From the NCBI GenBank assembly GCA_030680575.1, contig JAUXVI010000007.1, positions 1 to 64,000 on the forward strand: a stretch of DNA of 64,000 bases. Direction: 5' to 3'. Below the pieces are notes generated by a model. The model was not told where the DNA came from. It made no database searches and saw only the letters and a list, made by a program, of their open reading frames with translations. Made by a program: the position numbers and the translations under genes. Positions 9,877 to 18,861 of the stretch are shown piece after piece (position 1 is the stretch's first letter; each line of letters opens with the position of its first letter). The stretch is from Hylemonella sp. (GTDB taxonomy: Bacteria; Pseudomonadota; Gammaproteobacteria; Burkholderiales; Burkholderiaceae_C).

Positions 9877-10554
9877 ATGAACCCCATGACGACCAGCACC
9901 CCTACAGCCGAACCGACGCCAGCCGACGAAACCACGCAAGCCCCCGCGCCTGCCACCCGTGCCGAGCGCACCCGCTCCGTGCAACCCGTGCTGGAGAAGC
10001 TGTTCGAGCTGTATCCGCATCTGTTTGGCGCCGAGTTCCTGCCGCTCAAGCTCGGCATTTTTCAGGAACTGCTGGCCAGGCACCCTGAACAGTTCAAGCG
10101 CGACAGCCTCAAGGCCGCACTCGGGGTGCACACTCGCTCCACGCGTTACCTGCAAAGCGTGGCCGCCGGCAAACAGCGGCACGACCTGGACGGCGCGGCG
10201 GTGGAGCCGGTGGCGCCGGAACATGTCTACCTGTCTTTGGTGGAGTTGTTCCGCCGCCGGCAAGCGCGCAGCAAAGACGACTTGAAACCCAAACTGCGCG
10301 CGCAGCTGATCGCCGCCTTTGAAGCGTCGGGGCTGACACGCCAGGAGTACCTGGCCAAGGTGCCGGCCAACGACGCCGAGGCCCTGGCTGTGCTGGAAGA
10401 CGCGCTGGCCGAATGCGACGAGAAGCTGGCGCGGCAGGAGGCCTTGTGCCGCGCCTTTGAAGCCAGCGGCAAGACGGTGGAAGAGTTTGCCGACATGTAT
10501 GGCCTGCACCCGCGCGATGTGAACGCGGCACTGGCCCGACGCCGCCAACACTGA
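9877..10554 (+). CDS. proQ: ProQ/FinO-family RNA chaperone
   Basis: 225 aa. A Pro/Thr/Ala-rich N-terminal tail (1-30) precedes the FinO domain at about 33-130 ([41 protein letters not shown]). The C-terminal part is charged and helical (about 130-225). ProQ/FinO proteins bind structured sRNAs and mRNA 3' ends. The protein is larger than minimal beta-proteobacterial homologues such as NMB1681, because of both tails. It is followed 40 bases later by a VF530 gene in the same direction. Confidence 0.88.
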   Translation: MNPMTTSTPTAEPTPADETTQAPAPATRAERTRSVQPVLEKLFELYPHLFGAEFLPLKLGIFQELLARHPEQFKRDSLKAALGVHTRSTRYLQSVAAGKQRHDLDGAAVEPVAPEHVYLSLVELFRRRQARSKDDLKPKLRAQLIAAFEASGLTRQEYLAKVPANDAEALAVLEDALAECDEKLARQEALCRAFEASGKTVEEFADMYGLHPRDVNAALARRRQH

Positions 10555-10594
10555 GGCGCCCCGCGGCGGCCGGGCGCGGTGCGAAAATCTGTCC

Positions 10595-10879
10595 ATGCAA
10601 GATTCGCCACCGCCCCAAAGCCCGCCCCCGGCCCAGCCACGCAACCCCTTGCATGGTGTGACGCTGGAGGCCATCGTGACCGCGCTGGTGGCGCAGTACG
10701 GCTGGCCCGGTCTGGCCGAGCGCATCCCGGTGCGCTGCTTCAGCCACGACCCGAGCATCACTTCAAGCCTGCGCTTCCTGCGTAAGACGCCCTGGGCACG
10801 TGACAAGGTAGAGGGGCTTTACCTCTTCATGCTGCGCGACATCCAGCGCGCAGCGGCGCGGGCAAAACCGGGGCGCTAA
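10595..10879 (+). CDS. VF530-family DNA-binding protein (DUF2132)
   Basis: 94 aa. The recognisable core begins at residue 16 with [16 protein letters not shown] and continues through [26 protein letters not shown], the conserved block of the VF530 (DUF2132) family, whose Vibrio fischeri member has a solved DNA-binding fold. The Pro/Gln-rich first 15 residues are likely disordered. Probably co-transcribed with proQ. Biological role unknown for the family. Confidence 0.85.
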   Translation: MQDSPPPQSPPPAQPRNPLHGVTLEAIVTALVAQYGWPGLAERIPVRCFSHDPSITSSLRFLRKTPWARDKVEGLYLFMLRDIQRAAARAKPGR

Positions 10880-10884
10880 AAACA

Positions 10885-10906
10885 ACGGCCACCCTTGGGT
10901 GGCCGT
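10885..10906. terminator. Hairpin terminator between convergent genes
   Basis: ACGGCCACCC and GGGTGGCCGT form a perfect 10-bp stem with a 2-base loop. On the minus strand it is followed by TTGTTTTT, which makes it a rho-independent terminator for the acyltransferase gene ending at 10931. On the plus strand it lies just after the VF530 stop but lacks a T-run. Confidence 0.8.
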
Positions 10907-10930
10907 CAGTCATGCATGGTTGCCACAGGG

Positions 10931-11827
10931 TCAGCGGCCGTGCAGCAGCACCTCGATCTGCTGGTCTTTTTCTTCCCAGATGCCGGCCAGCCAGCGGTGG
11001 AACTGGCCGCGGAATTCGGAGTCGCCTTCGTAGTCACCGGTGCAGAACTCGGCCGGAATGGCCAGCTGCCGGGCATGCAGGATCACGCGCGGCGTCTTGC
11101 CGCACAGGAACTCCCAGAACGTGGGCGCCCCGTCGGGGTAGACGATGGTCACGTCGACCATCGAGTGGAACTGCGTGCCCATGGCGTTGAGCGCCAGGGC
11201 CAGCGCGCCCGCCTTGGGTTTGAGCAGATGGCGGTAGGGCGAGGACTGGCCCCGGTGCTTGGCGGCAGTGAAGCGTGTGCCTTCGGCAAAGTTCATCACG
11301 CTGGTGGGCACGCGGGCGAACTTTTCGCAGGCGCGGCGGGTGGTCGCGCGGTCCTGCGCGCGCAACTGCGGGTTCCTGCGCAAGGCTGCTTTGCCGTGCC
11401 GCTTCATGAACGGAAAGTCCAGCGCCCACCAGGCCAGGCCGATCACCGGCACGTAAATGAGCTGCTGCTTGAGGAAAAACTTCAGCAGCGGAATGCGCCG
11501 GTTGAGCACGTGCTGCAGCACAAAGATGTCGACCCAGGACTGGTGGTTGCAATTCACCAGGTACCAGCCCCGGTACGGCAGTGCACCCACGCCGTGCACG
11601 TCCCACACCGTGTTCTGCGTGAGGCGCATCCAGCCGCTGTTGCAGGCAATCCAGGCGGTGGCAATGGTGTTGAGGGCCGGGTCGATGCGCTGGCGGATCG
11701 CCTCGAAGGGCAGCGCCAGTTTGATCAGCGCCAGCGCAAACAACAGGCTGCACCAGAACAGCGTGTTGAGCACCAGCAGCACAAATGCAATGATGCCTTT
11801 GGCAAGGGGAGGTAAAAAGCGAAGCAT
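10931..11827 (-). CDS. Lysophospholipid acyltransferase family protein (YihG-like)
   Basis: 298 aa from the ATG at 11827. Two hydrophobic segments lie near the N-terminus (AKGIIAFVLLVLNTLFW...), then block I NHQSWVD (HX4D), block II around FLKQQLIYVP, and block III FAEGTRF. The long form with ISRVPVI-type spacing resembles E. coli YihG, a 1-acyl-glycerol-3-phosphate acyltransferase of the inner membrane. Open sequence upstream of 11827 has no family similarity. Acyl-chain specificity cannot be read. Confidence 0.85.
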   Translation of the reverse strand: MLRFLPPLAKGIIAFVLLVLNTLFWCSLLFALALIKLALPFEAIRQRIDPALNTIATAWIACNSGWMRLTQNTVWDVHGVGALPYRGWYLVNCNHQSWVDIFVLQHVLNRRIPLLKFFLKQQLIYVPVIGLAWWALDFPFMKRHGKAALRRNPQLRAQDRATTRRACEKFARVPTSVMNFAEGTRFTAAKHRGQSSPYRHLLKPKAGALALALNAMGTQFHSMVDVTIVYPDGAPTFWEFLCGKTPRVILHARQLAIPAEFCTGDYEGDSEFRGQFHRWLAGIWEEKDQQIEVLLHGR

Positions 11828-11935
11828 CGTCGGTACAGGTAACCCAGGCAGAAACAGGGCTCTATTGTGCGCCTCGCGCTGGCGGATGTCCTGCGCCAGA
11901 TCAGGGTTTGATGAATTACTCGACAGCACGTGGAC

Positions 11936-11998
11936 GCTATGCTTTTGATAGCTGGCTGCGCATATTCTGCAAGGGCCAGAGGTCAATTTGACTCAAAA
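11936..11998 (+). repeat. 63-bp Comamonadaceae-type repeat, copy A2
   Basis: Ungapped second copy of the 63-bp element at 1812, same orientation, with GCTAT at the start, an internal ATAGC, CTGCGCATAT, AAGGGCCAGAGG and AATTTGACTCAAAA. It lies in the 180-base gap between the acyltransferase start and the DUF1810 stop. Confidence 0.75.
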
Positions 11999-12007
11999 AC
12001 TCGAGAA

Positions 12008-12421
12008 TTACCTGAGCAAGGCCAGCGTCCGATCGTCAGGCGCACCGGCGTAGTACTGGTTGAGCACCTGCTGGAATACCGGCTCACTCGGCGCCACGAC
12101 CGCAAACAGCGTGGCACAGGACCTGAGCTTCAGGGCATCGGTCGAACCGAAGATGGCCGGCGCGCTCAGGTCCCGGTGCGCCAACAGCAGCGCCATGCAA
12201 TGCTTCAGGCGCGCACCCAGCACCGGGTGCAAGCAGTAGTCCAGCGCTTCCTGCCGCGAGGCGATGCCGTAGTGCTGCGCGGTGGCGCTCAAACCCAGAC
12301 CGCGCAGCTGCGGAAAGATGAACCACATCCAGTGGCTTTGTTTGCAACCAGCCTGCAGTTCGGCGCAAGCCTGCTCATAGACCGGGGCCTGCGCATCGAG
12401 GAAGCGTTGCAGGCGGTCCAT
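12008..12421 (-). CDS. DUF1810 family protein
   Basis: 137 aa from ATG 12421 (MDRLQRFLDAQAPVYEQA). The family signature is clear: SHWMWFIFPQLRGLGLS near residue 30, a YGI..EALDYL-type block and HPVLGARL. DUF1810 members are small soluble helical proteins of unknown function related to the calpastatin-like DUF1810 fold. It starts 15 bases after the GST stop and probably shares its transcript. Confidence 0.85.
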   Translation of the reverse strand: MDRLQRFLDAQAPVYEQACAELQAGCKQSHWMWFIFPQLRGLGLSATAQHYGIASRQEALDYCLHPVLGARLKHCMALLLAHRDLSAPAIFGSTDALKLRSCATLFAVVAPSEPVFQQVLNQYYAGAPDDRTLALLR

Positions 12422-12435
12422 GGTGCGGTCTGCCG

Positions 12436-13122
12436 TCAGGTGGCGGGCGCTTCGCGGCGGCCGGCGCCGTCGAACAGGTCGAGGCAGCGTTCGAACCAGG
12501 CGTGCACCACGTCGTCCTCGGCCAGCAGCTGGAACGGACTGCTGACGCGCGCCCACTGGAAACCGCCGAAGGCCAGGTAGTCGGCGTAGCCGGGCTGCTC
12601 GCCGCAAACGAACGGACCGTGGGCGAGCGACAGGCGCATGGGCTGCAGCGATTTGCGGAAGGCGTCGACACGCTCCTCGCGCCCGGCCTGCAAGGCCTCC
12701 AGCGTCTGCTTGTACATCTTCTCGCGCGAGGCACGGAAGTAGGGCTGGTCGGCCGGGTCCAGGCTGTCGTGCAGGTCGCGCAGGATCAGGCGCGCAATGC
12801 CGCCGTGAATCGTGGTCTGCACCCAGTACTGGAAGAACTTGAGCACCTGGCCGTCGGTGCCGGGCGCGATCAGGCGCGGCGTCTGCGGAAAGGTTTCGTC
12901 CAGATAGCGCACGATGTCCCAGCTGTCGGTCACGAGCTGGCCGTTGTGGCCAAGGGTGGGAATGGTCAGCTTGTCGCCACCGACGTTGATGCTGGGGATG
13001 TCGCCGAACAACACGTCGCGCACCTCATAGGCCAGGCCCTTGTGAGCCAGCGCCAGACGCACGCGCCAGGAGTTGGGGCTGAAATGGGTCTGGCGGCCGT
13101 TCACCAGGTCGTAGAGGATCAT
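12436..13122 (-). CDS. Glutathione S-transferase family protein
   Basis: 228 aa. Thioredoxin-like N-terminal domain with SPNSWRVRLALAHKGLAYE (catalytic Ser region about 15-18), the cis-Pro IPTLGHNG segment and the DSWDIVRYLDE glutathione-binding motif near 66-76. An all-helical C-terminal domain follows from about 90. Resembles the bacterial beta-etherase/LigE-like GST subgroup. Substrate unknown. It lies in a minus-strand run with PAP2 and DUF1810 genes. Confidence 0.85.
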   Translation of the reverse strand: MILYDLVNGRQTHFSPNSWRVRLALAHKGLAYEVRDVLFGDIPSINVGGDKLTIPTLGHNGQLVTDSWDIVRYLDETFPQTPRLIAPGTDGQVLKFFQYWVQTTIHGGIARLILRDLHDSLDPADQPYFRASREKMYKQTLEALQAGREERVDAFRKSLQPMRLSLAHGPFVCGEQPGYADYLAFGGFQWARVSSPFQLLAEDDVVHAWFERCLDLFDGAGRREAPAT

Positions 13123-13143
13123 GCGCAGTGACTCCTGTTGTGT

Positions 13144-13938
13144 TCAGCGGGCTTGCAAACTGCGACGGGAAAACAGTGCCAGGCAGACCGCCAGGAAAGC
13201 GCCCAGCGCGTACTGGTAGGGCAGGTTGATGGCAAAACCCATCTTGTCGGTCAGCAGCACATACAGGCAGTAGCCGCCGAACAGCGCCACGCCGCGCATG
13301 AGCCAGCTCTGCGGTTGCAGGTGCCGTTCGGGAATGCAGGCCGCCAGCCAGGCACCGGCCAGGCCGCTGAACAGGCCCGCCACCGCGCCCATTGCGGCGT
13401 CGGCCGGCCAGTGCGCGCCCACTGCCACACGCGAACAGGCCACAAAAAACGCCAGCACAAACAGCCAGAGAAGAGGCCGGCGCTCTTGCGGCGCGAGCGA
13501 GAAGTAGACGGCGCTGGCGGCGGCGAACGCGGTCATGCTGTGGCCGGACGGCATGGCCGCAATGTAGAGCGGCTCGCCGATGACGTTGATGCCCTGCGGG
13601 CCCAGCACTTCGAGCGGGCGCGGGTTGTCGGCCATCATCTTGCCCACGCGCGTCAGGGCGCCGGCCAGCGGTGCGGCACACAGCCACGAGAGGATGATGC
13701 GTGGCGCGCGCCACAGTGCAGGCGCGGTCACCGCGTACACCGCCCAGCCGGTGCCGAACAGCGAGAGAAGCGCCCAGACGATGTCCGGCAGCGCAGCGAA
13801 CTGGCGATTCAGAAAATAAAACACCGTGGGCTCATACAGGCCGAGCCACAACGGCGCCGTCAGCACCGCCACCAGCAGAGGAACTGCCCAGTGCCAGGGC
13901 GAGATGCGGGGTGCGGCGGAAAGAGAGTCTGTCGTCAT
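13144..13938 (-). CDS. PAP2-family membrane phosphatase
   Basis: 264 aa with about six membrane segments. All three phosphatase motifs are present: K-x6-RP (KMMADNPRP, about 98), PSGH (about 129) and SR-x5-H-x3-D (SRVAVGAHWPAD, about 167). Members dephosphorylate lipid pyrophosphates such as undecaprenyl-PP or phosphatidate at the periplasmic face. Next to a GT39 transferase that would use a polyprenyl-phosphate sugar donor, so a role in lipid-carrier recycling is plausible. Confidence 0.88.
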   Translation of the reverse strand: MTTDSLSAAPRISPWHWAVPLLVAVLTAPLWLGLYEPTVFYFLNRQFAALPDIVWALLSLFGTGWAVYAVTAPALWRAPRIILSWLCAAPLAGALTRVGKMMADNPRPLEVLGPQGINVIGEPLYIAAMPSGHSMTAFAAASAVYFSLAPQERRPLLWLFVLAFFVACSRVAVGAHWPADAAMGAVAGLFSGLAGAWLAACIPERHLQPQSWLMRGVALFGGYCLYVLLTDKMGFAINLPYQYALGAFLAVCLALFSRRSLQAR

Positions 13939-13987
13939 GGCATCAAAAATGGTTGGCAGTCATGGGCCGTCATTAGCAATCAGGTGC

Positions 13988-15520
13988 TCAGGGTTCGCCG
14001 AGCCGGCGCGGTACTGGGCGGCCACCCCAGCCACTGCAATGGTAGAAGCTGAAACGCGCCACCGGCCGGCCGGCATGCGCCACGGCAAAGCTGTCGAGCG
14101 GCTCGCAGCGCTGGAACATGCCCTCGCCCACTGGCAGACGGTAGGCCATCTGCGACCAGTCCATCAGCACGGCATCCGCACCCGGCGGCAGTTCGCCGGA
14201 CCACAGGCTGAACTGGTCGAAGCCGGGGGCAATCACATGCACCGGCAGTGGCCGTGCATACCAGGCCAGACGGCTGGCCAGCGTCCAGTTCTGCACGGCC
14301 AGATGGGTGGTTTGTTTCTCGCGCGCCAGTTGTTGCGCTTTCGCGCCCGCGGCATCCCAGCCATAGAAGTCGGTGAAGGGGTTGACGGTCTCGGCTTCCA
14401 CAGCGTCCGGCGCCCCGCCCTCCAGCCAGATCGGCCCGGCCATCAGCATCAGCCCATACAGCGCCAGCGTGAAAAAGGCCTGCACACCGCCCAGCACCCA
14501 GATCAGGCGCTTGCGGCCCGCCGTCCACAGGGCGGCCAGGCCGACGCCGGCCAAGGGCGCCAACGCCACCCAGGCCGGTGCCGTCCAGTGCGGCAGGCTG
14601 GAGCCACCACCCGACAGGTAGGCCAGCACCCCAAACGGCAGGGCAAAAAAACTCAGCAGCCAAGCCCATGGCCGGCGCAGGCCAGCACTGCCCAGCACCC
14701 CACGACGCAGACCGAAGGCCCCCCACAGCAGCAGCGGGTAGAGCAGCACTTGTGCCAGCAGAAAACCAGCCAGCTGCTGCCACTGCCAGTGGCTGCCGGC
14801 ACCGTGATGCAACTGGTAGGTGAACGAGATCCAGTCGTTCTGCGCATTCCAGATGAAAACCGGCAGCACCAGCAGAACGGCCAAGCCCAGCGCCAGCCAG
14901 GGCGCCGGCCGGCGCAACAGGCGCAGACCGTGTGCGGCGAGCAGACAGGCTGCCACCGGCAGGGCCGCAAAGATGGCGGTGTACTTGGCCAGCCCGGCCA
15001 GCCCCAGCAGGGCACCGAGCAGCAACCAGGCGGACAGGCGCTGCACCTCGGCCGCATCCAGCAGGCGCAAGGTCTGCCAGACGAGGGCGGCGGTGAAGAA
15101 CATCAAGAGCGTGTCAGGCAGCAGGCCGATGCCCAGCACGTGCAGCACCGGCGCCAGGCTGTAGGCCAGCACCGCCCACCAGCCAGCATCGGCGCCGGCC
15201 GCCGTGGTGCCAACCGACAACAGCCCCTGCAAGCGACGCGCGATGCTGAAAATGAAAGACGCGGTAGCCAGCCACAGCGCTTCGGGCAGCAGGCGCAGCA
15301 GACCATCGGGCGCGCCCAGCGCCACCAGCGGCCATTGCACCCAGCCCACCAGGGGCGGGTGATCGTAGTAGCTCAGCGCCGGATGCGCCGCATAAAGTGC
15401 ATAGTGCGCCTCGTCACCCGACAGCCCCAGCACCCAGCCCAGGCCGAAATGCACCAGGGCATGGCCAAGCAGCAGGACCAGCAAAAGGGGCGGCAGACGG
15501 GAAAAAGAGTGGACGGGCAC
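13988..15520 (-). CDS. GT39-family membrane glycosyltransferase (ArnT/PMT-like)
   Basis: 510 aa, about 11-12 membrane segments. The acidic catalytic motif is SGDEAHYALYA (about 34-44) and the downstream YYDHPPLVGW (about 52) is the usual partner block of the PMT_2 family. These enzymes move sugars from polyprenyl-phosphate donors onto lipid A or proteins in the periplasm. The C-terminal periplasmic domain starts near residue 370. Acceptor unknown. Confidence 0.85.
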   Translation of the reverse strand: MPVHSFSRLPPLLLVLLLGHALVHFGLGWVLGLSGDEAHYALYAAHPALSYYDHPPLVGWVQWPLVALGAPDGLLRLLPEALWLATASFIFSIARRLQGLLSVGTTAAGADAGWWAVLAYSLAPVLHVLGIGLLPDTLLMFFTAALVWQTLRLLDAAEVQRLSAWLLLGALLGLAGLAKYTAIFAALPVAACLLAAHGLRLLRRPAPWLALGLAVLLVLPVFIWNAQNDWISFTYQLHHGAGSHWQWQQLAGFLLAQVLLYPLLLWGAFGLRRGVLGSAGLRRPWAWLLSFFALPFGVLAYLSGGGSSLPHWTAPAWVALAPLAGVGLAALWTAGRKRLIWVLGGVQAFFTLALYGLMLMAGPIWLEGGAPDAVEAETVNPFTDFYGWDAAGAKAQQLAREKQTTHLAVQNWTLASRLAWYARPLPVHVIAPGFDQFSLWSGELPPGADAVLMDWSQMAYRLPVGEGMFQRCEPLDSFAVAHAGRPVARFSFYHCSGWGGRPVPRRLGEP

Positions 15521-15618
15521 AGGACAAGGCCTGCACGGCGCAGGCCAGAAAAAGCGAGGAGCGCCAAGTCTAAACGAGGCGCTGATCCTGCACCGTCCCT
15601 ACGGACTAAACTGGCTGC

Positions 15619-15843
15619 ATGTCCACCCCCGACGCTACCGCCCTCGACCCCAGCTGCTGCCCACTGTGCGGCCAGCCCAACCGCTGCGCCATGGAAGTGC
15701 AGCGCGAAACGGGCGTGGTGCAGCCGCCGTGCTGGTGCACCGGTGTCACTTTCGATGCCGCGCTGCTGGCGCGCGTGCCGGCCGAGGCACAGCAGCGTGC
15801 CTGCATCTGTCAGGCCTGCGCCACAGCTGGCCGGAACGTTTAA
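15619..15843 (+). CDS. Cysteine-rich CWC family protein
   Basis: 74 aa, eight cysteines: CCPLCGQPNRC near the N-terminus, then PPCWC in the middle and RACICQAC near the end. This is the CWC family (PF14375), named for the conserved C-W-C triplet, probably a small zinc-binding protein. Function unknown. Convergent with the cytochrome gene, 6 bases apart. Confidence 0.85.
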   Translation: MSTPDATALDPSCCPLCGQPNRCAMEVQRETGVVQPPCWCTGVTFDAALLARVPAEAQQRACICQACATAGRNV

Positions 15844-15849
15844 CGCGGT

Positions 15850-16164
15850 CTACCTGGCGCCGTCGATGATCCAGCGCATCAGCATCTCGCATTCATACGG
15901 GCTGATGCGTTCATGCGCCGCGATGTGGCCGAACAGGCTGCCTTCACGCAGCTTGTCGGCCAGCTTGCGCGGCGCATCCTGCTGGCCGCGGTAACGGGCG
16001 TAGTCGGCTGCGAGTCGGACAAAGGTGGGCGCACTGCGGCGCGGCGGCTCACCATGGCAGCCGTAGCAGCCTTTCTCCAGTGCCAGCTGCGCGTTGGCCT
16101 GCGACAGCACGGGCAGCAGCGCCAAGCTGCAAAACAGAACGGTGCGAACCAGCATGGGCGTCAT
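15850..16164 (-). CDS. Small periplasmic c-type cytochrome
   Basis: 104 aa: signal peptide (MTPMLVRTVLFCSLALLPVL, cleavage near ANA), one CYGCH haem c site close to the mature N-terminus, and a Met in the C-terminal helix (CEMLMRWI) as likely sixth ligand. The C-terminal ISPYECEMLMRWIIDGA resembles the ending of a second cytochrome at 25593-25916, so the two are paralogues. Electron partners are not encoded nearby. Confidence 0.85.
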   Translation of the reverse strand: MTPMLVRTVLFCSLALLPVLSQANAQLALEKGCYGCHGEPPRRSAPTFVRLAADYARYRGQQDAPRKLADKLREGSLFGHIAAHERISPYECEMLMRWIIDGAR

Positions 16165-16265
16165 CTTGCCAGTGCGCGATGGCCGGCACAAGGCGCCAGC
16201 CACGGGCCGTAGGGCATGGCCATGCCTGCTAGCATCAGGGCTCTGGCAGCCGACATCACATTCCC

Positions 16266-17396
16266 ATGACCCGCACGCACGAAGAACAGCAACAGGCCCT
16301 GCGCTCGACCTGGGTCAGTGTCTGGGTCAATATCGTTCTGGCCAGCGCACAGGTCGCCATCGGCTTCTTTGCCCGCTCGCAGGCCTTGATTGCCGATGGC
16401 ATCCACTCCCTGTCGGATCTGGTGGCCGATGGCGTGGTGCTGTTTGCTGCACGCCACTCGCACGCCGCCGCGGACGACACCCATCAGTACGGCCACGCGC
16501 GCTTTGAGACCGCGGCCTCGCTGGCCATCGGCCTGATCCTGCTGGCCACCGGCTTCGGCATGGTGTGGAGCGCCGGCGTTCGGCTGCATGAGGGCCAGGG
16601 CATGGATGCGGTGCACCCGATCGCGCTGGCCACGGCGGCCCTGACCCTGCTGGCCAAGGAGGGGCTGTTCCGCTACATGCGCCGCATCGGCGAGCGCCTC
16701 AAGTCCTCGCTGCTGATTGCCAACGCCTGGCATGCGCGTGCCGATGCCGCCTCCTCGCTGGTGGTGGCGGTGGGCATCGGCGCCAACCTGCTGGGCTACC
16801 ACAGCATGGACGCGGTGGCAGCCATCATCGTTGGTTTCATGATCGCCAAGGCCGGCTGGGACTTCTCGGTCGAGGCCTTCCACGGCCTGACCGACCATGC
16901 GCTCGACCCGGAGGAGATCGAGCGCATCCGCCAGTCCATCCAGTCGGTCGACGGCGTGCTCGACCTGCACGGCCTGCGCACCCGGCGCATGGGCGACTGG
17001 GCCGTGATTGACGTGCACGTGGAGGTGGACGCCCACCTGTCGGTTTCGGAAGGGCATTACATCGCCGAAAAAATCAGCGCGCTGGTGAAGGACGCGCATC
17101 GCGTGGCCGAGTGCACGGTCCACATCGACCCCGGCCAGGTGCACCGGCTGGCGCAGGTGTTGGCCCTGCCACCGCGGACCGAGGTGCAAGCGCTGGTGCA
17201 GCAGGTGCTGCCGGTGCCGGCCACATTGCAGCTGCACTACCTGGACGGCGGACTGGAAGTCGAGGCCGAATTGCAAGGCGCCGTTGCGCCGAATGAACTG
17301 GCGCGGCTGGAGCAGGCCCTGCACGACGCCTTGAGCCGCACCACCCGCGTCGGCCATGTCACCCTGCGCTGCACCACCCCTGAAACCAATCCATGA
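16266..17396 (+). CDS. Cation diffusion facilitator (CDF) metal exporter
   Basis: 376 aa, six membrane segments followed by a long cytoplasmic domain. The transport metal site is visible as ADGIHSLSD in TM2 and HARAD in TM5 (an H-x3-D arrangement typical of Zn/Co/Fe CDFs). The ZT_dimer domain covers about 205-290, and an extra 85-residue C-terminal extension follows. Metal specificity cannot be fixed from these motifs. Overlaps the next MFS gene by 4 bases. Confidence 0.88.
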   Translation: MTRTHEEQQQALRSTWVSVWVNIVLASAQVAIGFFARSQALIADGIHSLSDLVADGVVLFAARHSHAAADDTHQYGHARFETAASLAIGLILLATGFGMVWSAGVRLHEGQGMDAVHPIALATAALTLLAKEGLFRYMRRIGERLKSSLLIANAWHARADAASSLVVAVGIGANLLGYHSMDAVAAIIVGFMIAKAGWDFSVEAFHGLTDHALDPEEIERIRQSIQSVDGVLDLHGLRTRRMGDWAVIDVHVEVDAHLSVSEGHYIAEKISALVKDAHRVAECTVHIDPGQVHRLAQVLALPPRTEVQALVQQVLPVPATLQLHYLDGGLEVEAELQGAVAPNELARLEQALHDALSRTTRVGHVTLRCTTPETNP

Positions 17397-18856
17397 AGTA
17401 CCCCGCCACCCTGGCCGAGATGCAGGCGCATTACGGCGAGCGCTACCGCTGGCTGCTGCTGTTGGCGGTGATGGTGGGCACCATGGCGGCCATCATGTCC
17501 TCGACCATCGTCAACGTGGCGATTCCCGACATGAGCCACCATTTCGCGGTGGGACAGGAGCGGGCGCACTGGGTCAGTTCCGGCTTCATGGTGGCGTCCA
17601 CCGTGTCCATGTTGATGACACCCTGGTTGCTGGCCAGTTTCGGCTACCGCCAGACTTACGTCCTCTCGACATTGATGCTGCTGGCCGGCGGTGTGGGCGG
17701 CGGCCTGGCCAACCACTTCGGCCTGGTACTGGCCGCACGCGTGGTGGAGGGCCTGGCCGCCGGCATCGTGCAGCCGATCCCGGCCATCATCATCATCCGC
17801 GCCTTCCAGCCACACGAACGCGGCCGCGCCGGCGGCATCTTCGGCATGGGCGTGGTGCTGGCCCCGGCACTGGGGCCGAGCATCGGTGGCCTGCTGGTGG
17901 ATTGGTTCGGCTGGCGCTCGATCTTTTTCATGGTGGCGCCGTTTTGCCTCGCCTCGCTCTGGCTGGCGTACCGCTATGTGCCCACCAACTCACCCGGCGG
18001 CGTGGCGCCGGACCGTCGCAATTCCAAGCTGGACTGGCGAGGCCTGCTGCTGTGTACGATGGGCACGCTGTGCCTGCTCAACGGCCTGGTCGAGCTGCAC
18101 AGCAGCGCCCAGGCACCGGCCTTCGTTCTGCTCGGGCTGGCCCTGCTGTGCGTGCTGGGGTTTGTCTGGTGGCAAAAACGTCAGGCACAGCACGGCGGCT
18201 CGCCGCTGATGCACATGGACCTGTTCAGGCACCGGCCGTTTGCCATGGGCAGTCTGGTGGCCTTCATCTACGGCACCGCCCTGTTCGGCTCCACCTACCT
18301 GCTGCCGCTGTATATCCAGATGGGGCAGGGCCTGTCGGCCGCGATGGTCGGCACCATCATGCTGCCAGCCGGCCTGGTGCTGGCCTTCACCATCCCGCTG
18401 GCGGGCCGCCTGTCCGATCGTGTGCCCATTCACCTGATGATCAGCCTCGGCATCCTGTTGCTGGCGGCCTCCTTCGCGCTGATGGCCACCATCGGGCTGC
18501 ACGCCACGCTCTGGGTTCTGATCACCTGGACCATCCTGGGCCGCATCGGGCTGGGCTTCATCCTGCCCTCGCTCAACAACGGTGCCATGCAGGGCATGGA
18601 TCACCGCCTGATTTCGCAGGCGTCCAGCGCCATCAATTTCCTGCGCATGCTCGGTGGCGCCGCAGGCATCAGCCTGTGCGGCATCATCCTGCAATGGCGC
18701 ATGGCCGCCCATGGCGCACAGGACACGGCCGCCGCACCCAGCGCAGCACGGCTGGCCGCCTTTGACGAGACCTTCGTCCTGCTCGCGCTGGTCTGCGCCC
18801 TGGCCGTGCTGGCGGCCTGGCGCCTGCGACAACCTGCCAAACGCCACGAGGAGTAA
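17393..18856 (+). CDS. DHA2-family (EmrB-like) MFS drug exporter
   Basis: 487 aa with 14 predicted membrane segments. Typical DHA2 features are STIVNVAIPDM in TM1 (motif D1), the GRAGGIFGMGVVLAPALGP motif C region in TM5, and a drug:H+ antiporter layout. Starts inside the last codons of the CDF gene (ATGA overlap), so the two are translationally coupled. No EmrA-type adaptor is adjacent. Confidence 0.87.
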   Translation: MKYPATLAEMQAHYGERYRWLLLLAVMVGTMAAIMSSTIVNVAIPDMSHHFAVGQERAHWVSSGFMVASTVSMLMTPWLLASFGYRQTYVLSTLMLLAGGVGGGLANHFGLVLAARVVEGLAAGIVQPIPAIIIIRAFQPHERGRAGGIFGMGVVLAPALGPSIGGLLVDWFGWRSIFFMVAPFCLASLWLAYRYVPTNSPGGVAPDRRNSKLDWRGLLLCTMGTLCLLNGLVELHSSAQAPAFVLLGLALLCVLGFVWWQKRQAQHGGSPLMHMDLFRHRPFAMGSLVAFIYGTALFGSTYLLPLYIQMGQGLSAAMVGTIMLPAGLVLAFTIPLAGRLSDRVPIHLMISLGILLLAASFALMATIGLHATLWVLITWTILGRIGLGFILPSLNNGAMQGMDHRLISQASSAINFLRMLGGAAGISLCGIILQWRMAAHGAQDTAAAPSAARLAAFDETFVLLALVCALAVLAAWRLRQPAKRHEE

Positions 18857-18861
18857 ATACC

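Noticed and set aside
13826-15994. Very long plus-strand frame opposite the GT39 gene
   Set aside because: Gln/His/Arg-rich product with no domain, typical of antisense frames in high-G+C genes; the minus-strand protein has clear motifs.
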